Source of the DNA: Olsenella_L kribbiana | Lineage (GTDB): Bacteria > Actinomycetota > Coriobacteriia > Coriobacteriales > Atopobiaceae | DNA length: 64,000 nucleotides | Reading direction: 5' to 3' | Assembly: GCF_036408795.1 (NCBI RefSeq) | Contig: NZ_JAZGJP010000001.1 | Location: 1 to 64,000 of the forward strand | Shown here: positions 25,263 to 33,944 of the stretch, one piece after another | Layout of the letters: every line of letters starts with the position of its first letter | Position numbering within the stretch: the first letter of the stretch is position 1 | Made by a program: the position numbers and the translations under genes | Notes under the pieces: model-generated | Told to the model about the DNA's origin: nothing | Database searches by the model: none | The model's input: only the letters and a program-made list of their open reading frames with translations

Positions 25263-27518
25263 CTATTTCTTGTCTGCAGTCTCTGCGTTCCCTGCGTTCT
25301 CGGTCTCTTCTTCCTCTTCGATATCCTCGTCGGAGAGCGGACGGAAGACGGCCGTGTCGCCGCCGATGACAGCCTCTTCGGTGATTGCTGCCATGTTCGA
25401 CGTCTCGTCTGCGACGGAGTCGGAGAAGATGTCCTCGTCGTCCTCGTCGATCTTTGCCATCTTCGGGGCAGTGCCCGTCGTATCAGGAGGTGCGATGCGC
25501 TTCAGGGTCGGAGCAGCCTTCGCACGCGTGAACAGCGGCACGTACTCGTAGATGATGGACGAGGTCTCGAGGCCATACCAGCGGGCAGGCGAGCCGCAGA
25601 CGTGCCTGATTGCGTACTTCATCATCATGACGTGATAGTCGCTGCCGGAAAGTGCGGTCTCAGGGGCAAGTGCCTTGTGCAGGATGCAGAAGCGGAAGTC
25701 TCCCACAGCACCCGGATTCTTGTAGATCGAGTAGTGGTGGTCCTGCTTTGCGAGCTCATGGTTCTGGACAAGGTCGCCGACGATCTGGCGCAGGAACGCA
25801 TTGACACGCTGGTTCACGCGGAAGCCGAGGCGCAGCTGGACCTTGAAGATGAAGTCGGTGCCGAAGCTGTTGACAGAGTACTCGAGCGTGTTCGGCTCGT
25901 CTGTGACCGTGACGTTCAGGAACCAGTAGGCACGGGCACGCTTCGGGCGCTTGTCGAGGATCGAGTAGAGGATGTCGCGGTCGAGCTTGTCAGGCGAGGA
26001 GTCGTTCGTCAGGAACACGAGGTTGTCTGCCGTGTAGTTGTAGGCGGGGTCGTCCCTGAGCTCTGCAAGCTGGCCGATGTAGTCCTTGACGGGAAGGTAG
26101 ACGGACTGCGTGCGCTCGATGGCGGTGCCACGGCGCCAGATGAACATGACAAGGAAGATGAGCGTTGCCATGAGCACGGTGAAGTAGCCGCCATGCATGA
26201 ACTTCGTCAGGCTCGAGAAGAAGAATGTGGACTCGAGGACACCGAAGAACACGAGGAAGACGACCGCGCCGACACGCTTGTGGCACATCTGCGACAGGTA
26301 CGTGTACAGCAGGATCGTTGTCATGAGCATCGTCAAGGTAATTGCCAGGCCGTAGGCTGCTTCCATGTGCGAAGAGGTCTGGAAGAGCAGTACGACGAAG
26401 ATGCAGGCGACCCACATGATGTTGTTGACCAGAGGAATGTAGAGCTGGCCCTTCGTCTCGGAAGGATAGGTGATCTTCATGTGCGGCAGGAGGTTCAGCC
26501 TGATTGCCTCGGAGACGATGGAGTAGGAGCCGGTGATGAGCGCCTGGGAGGCGATGATGGCGGCAAAGGTCGAAAGGATGACGGCGAAGGGGCGCCAGAC
26601 CTCAGGAAGCATCTCGAAGAACGGGTTCATGTCCGTCATAGCAAGAAGCGTCGGGTCGGTCCTGTTTGCAAGGACCCAGGCACCCTGGCCAAGGTAGTTC
26701 AAGATCAGGCAGCACTTCACGAATGGCCAGGAAGCATAGATGTTCGCCTTGCCGACGTGTCCCATATCGGAGTAGAGGGCCTCGGCGCCGGTCGTGCAGA
26801 GGAAGACGTTGCCCAGGACCATCATGCCTGCAGCGTTCTTGTTCGAGAACAGGAATGTGACCGCGCGGAGCGGGTTCAGGGCGCGCAGGACGTTCAGGTC
26901 TGCACCCATGTTGAGAAGGCCCGTGAAGCCGAGGAACAAGAACCATATCGTCATGACCGGGCCGAACAGCTTGCCGATGCTCGAGGTGCCGGCACGCTGG
27001 ATCACGAACAGGATGCAGAGGATGATGATCGTGATGCCGACCACGATATGCTGGTTGTCGCCTATGAGCTGGCGTCCAAGCTCGATGGTCCTGAGTCCCT
27101 CGATAGCGGTCGTGACCGTGACGGCAGGTGTCAGGATGCCATCTGCCAGAAGGGCAGCGCCGCCGATCATGGCGGGGATGATGAGCCACTTCGCGCAGCG
27201 GCGCACGAGGCTGTAGAGCGCGAAGATGCCGCCCTCGCCCTTGTTGTCCGCCTTCATTGCGATGAGGACATACTTGACAGTCGTGATCAGGGTGATCGTC
27301 CAGATGATGAGGGACAGAGCGCCGATGATCACATCGTCGTCGATCGTGGCCAGACCGCCGTTGCCGGAGATGATGGCCTTGATCGTGTACATCGGCGATG
27401 TGCCGATGTCGCCGTAGACGACGCCGAGCGTGACCAGGATCATGCCCATGGACAGAGGAATCGTGCTCGACGATCTCTTCTGCGGCGTGCGCGCGGCTGC
27501 ACCAGATTTCGTACTCAT
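25263..27518 (-). CDS. kup: Potassium transporter Kup
   Basis: 751-residue K+ uptake permease of the KUP/HAK family. The N-terminal signature VTLGVVYGDIGTSPMYTIKA is unmistakable, with about 12 membrane segments up to residue 460 and a cytosolic C-terminal domain of nearly 300 residues. The last 60 residues are very acidic (runs of Glu/Asp). GGAG precedes ATG 27518. It stands alone and divergent from the S10 peptidase gene, with 199 bases between. I looked for a ydaO-type (c-di-AMP) riboswitch in that interval and did not find one. Confidence 0.95.
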   Translation of the reverse strand: MSTKSGAAARTPQKRSSSTIPLSMGMILVTLGVVYGDIGTSPMYTIKAIISGNGGLATIDDDVIIGALSLIIWTITLITTVKYVLIAMKADNKGEGGIFALYSLVRRCAKWLIIPAMIGGAALLADGILTPAVTVTTAIEGLRTIELGRQLIGDNQHIVVGITIIILCILFVIQRAGTSSIGKLFGPVMTIWFLFLGFTGLLNMGADLNVLRALNPLRAVTFLFSNKNAAGMMVLGNVFLCTTGAEALYSDMGHVGKANIYASWPFVKCCLILNYLGQGAWVLANRTDPTLLAMTDMNPFFEMLPEVWRPFAVILSTFAAIIASQALITGSYSIVSEAIRLNLLPHMKITYPSETKGQLYIPLVNNIMWVACIFVVLLFQTSSHMEAAYGLAITLTMLMTTILLYTYLSQMCHKRVGAVVFLVFFGVLESTFFFSSLTKFMHGGYFTVLMATLIFLVMFIWRRGTAIERTQSVYLPVKDYIGQLAELRDDPAYNYTADNLVFLTNDSSPDKLDRDILYSILDKRPKRARAYWFLNVTVTDEPNTLEYSVNSFGTDFIFKVQLRLGFRVNQRVNAFLRQIVGDLVQNHELAKQDHHYSIYKNPGAVGDFRFCILHKALAPETALSGSDYHVMMMKYAIRHVCGSPARWYGLETSSIIYEYVPLFTRAKAAPTLKRIAPPDTTGTAPKMAKIDEDDEDIFSDSVADETSNMAAITEEAVIGGDTAVFRPLSDEDIEEEEETENAGNAETADKK

Positions 27519-27717
27519 GCAGATACTCCAAACTGTCGGATGCTTGAGACTCAGACAGAAATGACGAATCCTACAAATGTGATATTGTACACGTGATATA
27601 CGATAGCGGCCCTGACATGCCTAGATGCGGCTGATAACAGTCTGCTAGCGGCAAAAGCGTATAAATACTTGCATTTACGGTATAGATTGGGCTGCTCTAT
27701 CCAAAGAAAGGAACGCT

Positions 27718-29220
27718 ATGGCAGAAGAGGAAAAGGCGTCGGAGACGGCGCACAAGGGTTCGAATCTGTATATCGGCTTTGCCGCACCTGAGAGGCTCGG
27801 CGTGCCCGAGCCTGCATCGAAGGTTCTGCACTATGAGGCAGGAGGGGAGTCCTTTGACTACGAAGCCACGGCAGCGCACCTTCCGGTCTATACAAATGAC
27901 GGCCGCGTGCTTGCAAAGATGTTCTCGCTCACGTTCGTGAAGCTCGAGGATGGCAAGCAGGATGAGAAGCGCCCGGTCACGTTCTGCTACAACGGCGGCC
28001 CAGGATGTGCTTCCGTGCCGGTCGACTTCGGCGGCATGGGACCTTTCCGTGTCGCGACAGACGGCGTCGAGCATCTGTCCTATCCGATTGAGGCAGAGCA
28101 GAACCCGTGGAGCCTGCTCAGGCTTTCCGACCTCGTCTTCCTCGACGCACCGGGCACCGGCTTCTCTGCGGTCGCCGAGGATGCCGACCCGAAGAAGCTC
28201 TTCGGTATCGACGGCGATGCCGATGCGTTCTGCCGTGCCATCATGGAGTGGCTCGACTCCCATGCCCGCTGGGGAAGCCCGGTCTATCTCTTCGGCGAGT
28301 CCTATGGCACTGTGCGCAACTCGGTCCTCATGCGCGTGCTCGGCGAGCACGATGTGAAGGTCGCCGGCGTCACGATGCTCTCCTCGATCTTCGACTGGGT
28401 GCAGACGCAGCCGGGCGAGGATCTCTACTATCTTGGCATGATGCCGACCTATGCGGCGACGGCCCAGTACTTCGGCAAGGCCGGACAGGATACGGATGTC
28501 GACACCTGGTTCGATCAGGCCATGGCATGGAACGAGGATGTGCTCGCACCGGCACTCCTCAAGGGCGACAGGCTCGGATCTGAGAAGGAGGCAGAGGTCG
28601 CTTCCCAGATGAGCGGCTTCATCGGCCTTCCGGCCGAGCAGATCCAGCGTGCGCACCTGAGGATCGGCCTCGACGAGTTCAGGCGCTCCATCATCGCCGA
28701 CGAGGGCAAGGTCTGCGGCAGGCTCGATATGCGCTTCAGCTCGCCTGCCCCTCTTGCCTCGCAGGACAGCGCCGAGTGGTTTGCCGGCGAGGATGCAGCA
28801 GATGATGCGGTGGAGTCGAGCTGGGTCACGGCATTCAGGCGCTTCCTCTCCCAGACGCTTGGCTACCGCAATCCTGCCGTCTATCTCAACAGCAACTATG
28901 AGGGCGTCGGCACGAGCTGGAACTGGGATCACGCCGAGCCGGGCACGATGGAGACCGTCCATGCACCGAATGTCTCCTACGACATTGCCGTTGCCCTGAA
29001 GCGCAACCCGCACATGAAGGTCGCCTTCCTCGGTGGCCGCTACGATGCGGCAACGACGTACTGGAACACGGTCCACGACGTCTCCTGCCTCTATCTGCCG
29101 GAAGACCTGAAGGAGCGTGTCGAGTTCCACCGCTATGGCTGCGGACACATGGCCTATGTCGATGTGCCGACGCTCGAGGCGCTCTTCGAGGACATGCGTG
29201 CCTTCTACGCAAAGAAGTAG
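27718..29220 (+). CDS. Serine carboxypeptidase family S10, cytosolic
   Basis: 500-residue alpha/beta-hydrolase. The nucleophile is Ser195 in FGESYGT, the Asp443 is in GRYDAAT, and His477 is in YGCGHMAYVD; FCYNGGPGCASV supplies the S10 oxyanion region (YNGGPGxSS in eukaryotes). S10 enzymes release C-terminal amino acids at acid pH in fungal and plant vacuoles; bacterial members are uncommon and usually uncharacterised. No signal peptide or membrane segment is visible, so this copy should be cytosolic and may process peptides or peptide-like metabolites. GAAAGGAACGCT precedes ATG 27718; a hairpin follows. Confidence 0.92.
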   Translation: MAEEEKASETAHKGSNLYIGFAAPERLGVPEPASKVLHYEAGGESFDYEATAAHLPVYTNDGRVLAKMFSLTFVKLEDGKQDEKRPVTFCYNGGPGCASVPVDFGGMGPFRVATDGVEHLSYPIEAEQNPWSLLRLSDLVFLDAPGTGFSAVAEDADPKKLFGIDGDADAFCRAIMEWLDSHARWGSPVYLFGESYGTVRNSVLMRVLGEHDVKVAGVTMLSSIFDWVQTQPGEDLYYLGMMPTYAATAQYFGKAGQDTDVDTWFDQAMAWNEDVLAPALLKGDRLGSEKEAEVASQMSGFIGLPAEQIQRAHLRIGLDEFRRSIIADEGKVCGRLDMRFSSPAPLASQDSAEWFAGEDAADDAVESSWVTAFRRFLSQTLGYRNPAVYLNSNYEGVGTSWNWDHAEPGTMETVHAPNVSYDIAVALKRNPHMKVAFLGGRYDAATTYWNTVHDVSCLYLPEDLKERVEFHRYGCGHMAYVDVPTLEALFEDMRAFYAKK

Positions 29221-29243
29221 GCTCTGGACCAGAGCAGCAAGAG

Positions 29244-29284
29244 AGAGGCAGTGCCGCTGCAGTCGCAGCCGGCACTGCCTCTTT
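29244..29284. terminator. Terminator between S10 peptidase and rlmKL
   Basis: AGAGGCAGTGCCG (29244-29256) pairs with CGGCACTGCCTCT (29270-29282) followed by TT. It serves the rightward gene and can serve the convergent rlmKL. Confidence 0.8.
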
Positions 29285-29302
29285 GCTGTCTATGCTGTCT
29301 CG

Positions 29303-31825
29303 CTAATAGCGGGCAGAGTAGGGGCTCCTGTGGGCAGGACCGGTACCTGCAGGACCATGTCCCCTGTTCGGACGTCCATTGCCGGGGTGCCCCTGTCCGG
29401 AACCGGGCTTCCTCGGTCCATGCCCTCCGGTGCGGGCGTTTCCTGGGCGGCTGCCCGTGGAGCGGGTGCCAGAAGGACGCGGGCCCTTGCGGGCGGGGGC
29501 ATGTGCAGAGGAGGCGCCACGGGGACGAGGAGCACTTCTGTGCTCGGGCGTGCTGGCTTCGCCTTCAGGACGCGGCGTCCTCTTCACGAGGTAGCAGTGG
29601 TGGATCTTCGGATTCCGTGCAAAGTCCTCGGGGATGGTCTGGGCCGTGATGTCTTCGATCTCGACGCCTGCTTTGCTGAGCTTTTCCGTATCGGGCTTGA
29701 AGCTCCTGAGGTTGCAGGAGAAGACGCAGACGCCGTCACGGGTGAGGAGCCTCGAGACGCCGATCAGGAGCTCTGCATGGTCCCTCTGTACGTCCCAGGA
29801 GGCATGCATGCGCGACGAGTTCGAGAAGGTCGGCACATCGCAGAAGATGAGGTCCCAGCGGTCTCTTGTGTGGCGCTCCTGCTGCACCCAGGAGAGGACA
29901 TCTGTCTGGACATACTCATGGTCGGGGCCGGAGAAGCCATTGCGCTCCATGTTGCGCCTGGCCCATTCGAGCGATGGCTTCGACATGTCCACGGTCGTCG
30001 TATGGTACATGCCGCCATCTGCGGCATAGCAGGTCGCCGTTCCCGTATAGGCAAAGAGATTGAGGAAGCGCTTCGAGCCCTTCGTCTTCTTTGCAAGCTC
30101 GCGGATGAGGGCACGGGTGTCGCGGTGGTCGAGGAAGATGCCGCAGTCGAGGCGTCCCTCGAAGCTGACCTCGAAGACAAGGCCGCCCTCTTCGATAAGG
30201 TGGGCACCCTGAGGCAGGAGAGGACGTCCGTCCTTGCGCCTTCCTGCTTTCGGCTCGGGGGCTGTGCCTTCGTCTGCGTACTGAGATCCGCCCTTCGCAC
30301 GGGTGCGGACCTTGAGATAGACATGGTCGGGTGCGACCTTCATGACCCGGGGTGCAATCGTGAGCACATCGAGCAGCCGCTCATGGGCAAGCTCGGGATC
30401 GATATCCTTGGGTGCCGAATATTCGGCGATCTGGAGCCAGCGCTCAGGCGTGCCTGCACCCTCGAAGAGCTCGATTGCGACAGCGTAGTCCGGCAGGTCC
30501 TGGTCATAGACCCTGTAGCTCGAGATGCCCTCGCGCTTGGCCCACTTGGCACGGAGCTTTGCGACCTTCTGGAGCCTCTTTGCGAACTGGTCGGAGGCAG
30601 AAAGGAGCACAGAGATCTTCTGGCCGGCTGCCTCTGCCAGAGGGCGCTCTGGCGCTTCTTCGATGTTCCAGCTCGAGAGCTGCTCTGTCTGGCTGCCCTG
30701 AAGGACTGTGGCGCTCTCCTCAGGGGCTGTGCCGAGCACGCTTGCAAGCGAGGGGCCGGGTGCCAAGGATGCTGCCTTCGTGCCAGAGGGGAGTGCCGCT
30801 GCCGTCTCTGCAATGAGCGAGAGCGCCTCTGCCTCTTCAGGAAGCGCCCCTTCGCGGAGCCATGAAAGGTCGACGAGGGCTGTGGGATGGGAAAGCGTCC
30901 CCACGGCTGCGGAGAGGTCTTCTGCCGAGCGGCGCATATCGAAGAAGCGGGGTTCCACCTCGCCCATGCCAGCCTGGCGAAGCATCTGGCGAAGCGACGA
31001 TTCGGCACCTGTCCTCGTATCGGCGCAGATGAGGGAGAGCCTGCTATCGGCGCCTGCTGCAGCACGCTCCTGTGCCTCATCCGAGAGCTTTGTCCATGTG
31101 CCTTCAGCGTGCCCAAGCCAGCCGGTGAAGCCCCAGGAGGGACGCAGAAGGCCAGGAGCCCGGTCAAGCGCCTGGGACGCTGCCTCTGTGGCTATGGTTC
31201 CTGCTCCGCTATAGACCACGAGCGCTTCCGGCTCGCCGTGGCGGACATCTGCATACCAGCGGGCCTGCTCGAGGAGTGCTGCTGCATAGTCGGGCCTGAG
31301 CGGCGGCAGGGGAGAGCGGGATGATTTCCTTGCGGCATAGCCGCGGCGGAAGAGCGGCTCTCCTGAAAGATCGATGCCGATCGAGGCGCGGGACTTGCCG
31401 AGGCGGGTGGCAATGCGGATATCGGGATTCGTGGTATCGGTGGCAGGACGGATGCCGCGCTTCTGGAGCAGGCGGTCGGAGATTGCATCCTTCGTGCGCA
31501 GAGCCACGAACTGGGTGTTCCTGAGGGCATCGTTCGTGCCGTGTGCCTCGATCTCAATCGTCGAGGTGGCAGCGATATGGTCTTCCCAGGGAAGTGCCGC
31601 TGCCCCTTCATAGAGCTCGTCGGAGGTCTTGGCATCGAAGCGGCCAAGCACAAGGACGATGCGGGAGGCAAGCGAGGACCAGAGGCAGGCCCTATAGCCA
31701 TCCTCCAAGGTCCCCTCGAATGCGGTCTGGCCCTTCAGGGGGCGTACGGATGAGATGCCGAGAGAGGAGAGCTCATGGGCCAGAAGCTTCTCGAAGCCGG
31801 CGGGACAGGTTGCATAGAATTCCAT
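29303..31825 (-). CDS. rlmKL: RlmKL-like bifunctional 23S rRNA methyltransferase with degenerate N-terminal half
   Basis: 840 residues with the RlmKL layout: THUMP domain (1-155), an RlmL-type Rossmann domain (160-400), an RlmK-type domain (420-760), then an 80-residue Arg/Gly/Pro/Ser-rich tail. In E. coli the two halves make m2G2445 and m7G2069. Here the RlmL half has lost key motifs: VVYSGAGTIATEAA replaces the usual DPxCGSGTIxIEAA, and where NPPYGER is expected the chain reads LVDLSWLREG. The RlmK half keeps NLFAYTGTATCYAADGG; its DPPTFSNS appears as DVPTFSNS. AAAGGTGACCCG precedes ATG 31825. Probably only m7G formation persists, with the dead half used for RNA binding. Confidence 0.9.
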   Translation of the reverse strand: MEFYATCPAGFEKLLAHELSSLGISSVRPLKGQTAFEGTLEDGYRACLWSSLASRIVLVLGRFDAKTSDELYEGAAALPWEDHIAATSTIEIEAHGTNDALRNTQFVALRTKDAISDRLLQKRGIRPATDTTNPDIRIATRLGKSRASIGIDLSGEPLFRRGYAARKSSRSPLPPLRPDYAAALLEQARWYADVRHGEPEALVVYSGAGTIATEAASQALDRAPGLLRPSWGFTGWLGHAEGTWTKLSDEAQERAAAGADSRLSLICADTRTGAESSLRQMLRQAGMGEVEPRFFDMRRSAEDLSAAVGTLSHPTALVDLSWLREGALPEEAEALSLIAETAAALPSGTKAASLAPGPSLASVLGTAPEESATVLQGSQTEQLSSWNIEEAPERPLAEAAGQKISVLLSASDQFAKRLQKVAKLRAKWAKREGISSYRVYDQDLPDYAVAIELFEGAGTPERWLQIAEYSAPKDIDPELAHERLLDVLTIAPRVMKVAPDHVYLKVRTRAKGGSQYADEGTAPEPKAGRRKDGRPLLPQGAHLIEEGGLVFEVSFEGRLDCGIFLDHRDTRALIRELAKKTKGSKRFLNLFAYTGTATCYAADGGMYHTTTVDMSKPSLEWARRNMERNGFSGPDHEYVQTDVLSWVQQERHTRDRWDLIFCDVPTFSNSSRMHASWDVQRDHAELLIGVSRLLTRDGVCVFSCNLRSFKPDTEKLSKAGVEIEDITAQTIPEDFARNPKIHHCYLVKRTPRPEGEASTPEHRSAPRPRGASSAHAPARKGPRPSGTRSTGSRPGNARTGGHGPRKPGSGQGHPGNGRPNRGHGPAGTGPAHRSPYSARY

Positions 31826-32076
31826 CGGGTCACCTTTCGCCCGTAAAGTAAGGGGCGCTTATGCGCCTTCTGCCATTGTAGCTGGCAGGACGCAGATTCC
31901 CTGCTTCTGCATGCCTTTCCCACGAGGCGGGCTGCTGACTCCATCTGGATGGCATATCTGCTCAGATGGGGAATTGATTATCAACTTTACGGCAACTAGC
32001 GGTATAAAAGTAGCGTGGTTCAGAATGCAGTAAGTTCCGACCGTCTCTGCTCTTTTTGGTATCGAGGAGGATGTAC

Positions 32077-33801
32077 ATGGAAGCTGAAGTACAGGCTAAA
32101 GTCGATCTGTGGCGCAAGAATGTGACCGAGCCGGATCTCAAGGAGGAGCTTGAGTCCCTCATCGCTTCTGGCAACGAAGACCAGCTGAACGATGCCTTCT
32201 ACCGCAATCTCGAGTTTGGCACTGCAGGCCTTCGTGGCACGCTCGGTGTCGGCACGAACCGCATGAACGTCTACGTCGTCGCACAGGCAACGCAGGGTGT
32301 CGCGGACTACCTCAACGCTCACTACGATCACCCGACGCTCGCGCTCGCCCGTGACTCCCGTCTCAAGGGCGAGGATTTCCAGAAGGTCGCTGCTGGTGTC
32401 CTTGCTGCCAACGGTATCCATGTCTATGTGTATCCGCGCATCGAGCCGGTGCCGACGCTGTCGTTCGCTGTCCGCTATCTCCACACCTCTGCCGGCATCG
32501 TCCTGACTGCTTCGCACAACCCTGCCCAGTACAATGGCTACAAGGTCTACAACGACAATGGCGGCCAGATTGCAAACGAGGCAGCAGACGAGATCTCTGC
32601 TTCCATTGCGAAGACCCCGATGTTTGGTGCTGTCAAGATGATGGACTTCGAGGAAGGCCTCAAACAGGGCCTCATCGAGTGGACGCCTGAGGAGGTCCTC
32701 GACAACTACATCGCAGCTGTCAAGAAGGTCTCCATTCCGGGCTTCAAGGCAGATCCTTCCTATTCTGTCGTCTACACGCCGCTCAATGGCACCGGCATGG
32801 AGTGCGTGACCCGCATCCTCAAGGAGATCGGCGTCGAGAACGTGACGGTCGTGCCTGAGCAGGCACAGCCTGATGGCAACTTCCCGACCTGCAAGTATCC
32901 GAACCCGGAGTTCCGCGAGGCACTGCAGCTGGCTCTCAACCTCGCGGAGAAGGTCAAGCCGAACCTTGTTGTCGCAACCGATCCGGATGCAGACCGCATG
33001 GGCACTGCCATTCCGCACAACGGCGAGTACAAGCTCCTGACCGGCAATGAGATGGGCGTCCTTCTGATGGACTGGCTCATCAAGATGGCCGAGGAGCGTG
33101 GCGAGGATCCGAAGCGAAAGGTCGCTGTCTCCACGATCGTCTCCTCTGTCATGCCTGATGCCCTTGCCCGCGATCACGGCTTCGAGATGCGCCGTGTCCT
33201 CACTGGCTTCAAGTACATCGGCGACCAGATTGACCAGCTCAAGGACGAGGGCGAAGAGGACCGCTTCCTCATGGGCTTCGAGGAGTCCTATGGCTACCTC
33301 GTCGGCACCCATGCCCGCGACAAGGATGCTATCGTCGCCGTCGAGATGTGCGTCGAGATGGCAGCCTACTATGCAGCGCGCAACATGGACCTCTATGAGG
33401 CAATGGAAGAGCTCTACAAGAAGTATGGCTACTACCTGAACGGCACTGTCAATGCCTCCTTCCCGGGCGAGGCAGGCGCTGCACGCATGGCAGAGATCAT
33501 GAGCGGCCTGCGCGAGAAGCCGCTCACCGAGGTCGCTGGCTACAAGGTCACCGGCATGACGGACTACGAGAAGTGCGCAGAGATGCCGCGTGTCTCCGGT
33601 CTCCAGAAGGAGCCGGCGCAGAAGCTTCCTGCTGCCAACGTTATCGAGTTCCGCCTCGAGGACGACAACAAGATCATCTTCCGTCCGTCCGGCACAGAGC
33701 CGAAGGTCAAGGCCTACCTGTTCGCAAAGGGCGCTACGCGCGAAGAGGCAGAGGCCGTTCGTGCAAAGCTCCAGGAGGCTGCAGAGAGCATTCTGAAGTA
33801 A
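32077..33801 (+). CDS. pgm: Phosphoglucomutase/phosphomannomutase
   Basis: 574-residue alpha-D-phosphohexomutase of the PGM2-like type. It interconverts hexose 1- and 6-phosphates, feeding glycogen, cell wall and sugar nucleotide synthesis. The N-terminal FGTAGLRG, the phosphoserine loop LTASHNPAQYNGYKVY, the metal loop TDPDADRMG and the C-terminal phosphate-binding RPSGTEPKVKAY are all present. ATG 32077 is preferred because GAGGAGG at 32064-32070 is 6 nt away; ATG 32071 touches the ribosome site. Single gene closed by a terminator. Confidence 0.95.
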   Translation: MEAEVQAKVDLWRKNVTEPDLKEELESLIASGNEDQLNDAFYRNLEFGTAGLRGTLGVGTNRMNVYVVAQATQGVADYLNAHYDHPTLALARDSRLKGEDFQKVAAGVLAANGIHVYVYPRIEPVPTLSFAVRYLHTSAGIVLTASHNPAQYNGYKVYNDNGGQIANEAADEISASIAKTPMFGAVKMMDFEEGLKQGLIEWTPEEVLDNYIAAVKKVSIPGFKADPSYSVVYTPLNGTGMECVTRILKEIGVENVTVVPEQAQPDGNFPTCKYPNPEFREALQLALNLAEKVKPNLVVATDPDADRMGTAIPHNGEYKLLTGNEMGVLLMDWLIKMAEERGEDPKRKVAVSTIVSSVMPDALARDHGFEMRRVLTGFKYIGDQIDQLKDEGEEDRFLMGFEESYGYLVGTHARDKDAIVAVEMCVEMAAYYAARNMDLYEAMEELYKKYGYYLNGTVNASFPGEAGAARMAEIMSGLREKPLTEVAGYKVTGMTDYEKCAEMPRVSGLQKEPAQKLPAANVIEFRLEDDNKIIFRPSGTEPKVKAYLFAKGATREEAEAVRAKLQEAAESILK

Positions 33802-33826
33802 GTCTTGCACGACAAGCTTCATGACT

Positions 33827-33863
33827 GGAGCCGGTCCTGTACATCAGGGCCGGCTCCTTTCTT
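33827..33863 (+). terminator. Rho-independent terminator of pgm
   Basis: GGAGCCGGTCCTG (33827-33839) pairs with CAGGGCCGGCTCC (33845-33857, one G-U) followed by TTTCTT. Confidence 0.88.
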
Positions 33864-33897
33864 ATGCTTCAGATGCAATCCGTGACATAACAAAGGG

Positions 33898-33915
33898 GGG
33901 AGCCGGATGGCTCCC
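33898..33915 (-). terminator. Probable terminator of the C39-like gene
   Basis: On the minus strand GGGAGCC-ATCC-GGCTCCC is followed by CCCTTTGTTA. Short T run, so moderate strength. Confidence 0.6.
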
Positions 33916-33944
33916 TCCGTGTACGCGGATATCTCTGTTGCCCC

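Noticed and set aside
25602..27596. 664-aa reading frame opposite kup
   Set aside because: Runs antisense to a clear Kup gene; composition is that of a GC-rich shadow frame and no domain is seen. The same applies to 13461-15017, 32020-33822, 36312-38114 and 40155-42449.
27519..27717. c-di-AMP (ydaO) riboswitch upstream of kup
   Set aside because: The interval is short and lacks the conserved ydaO sequence blocks.
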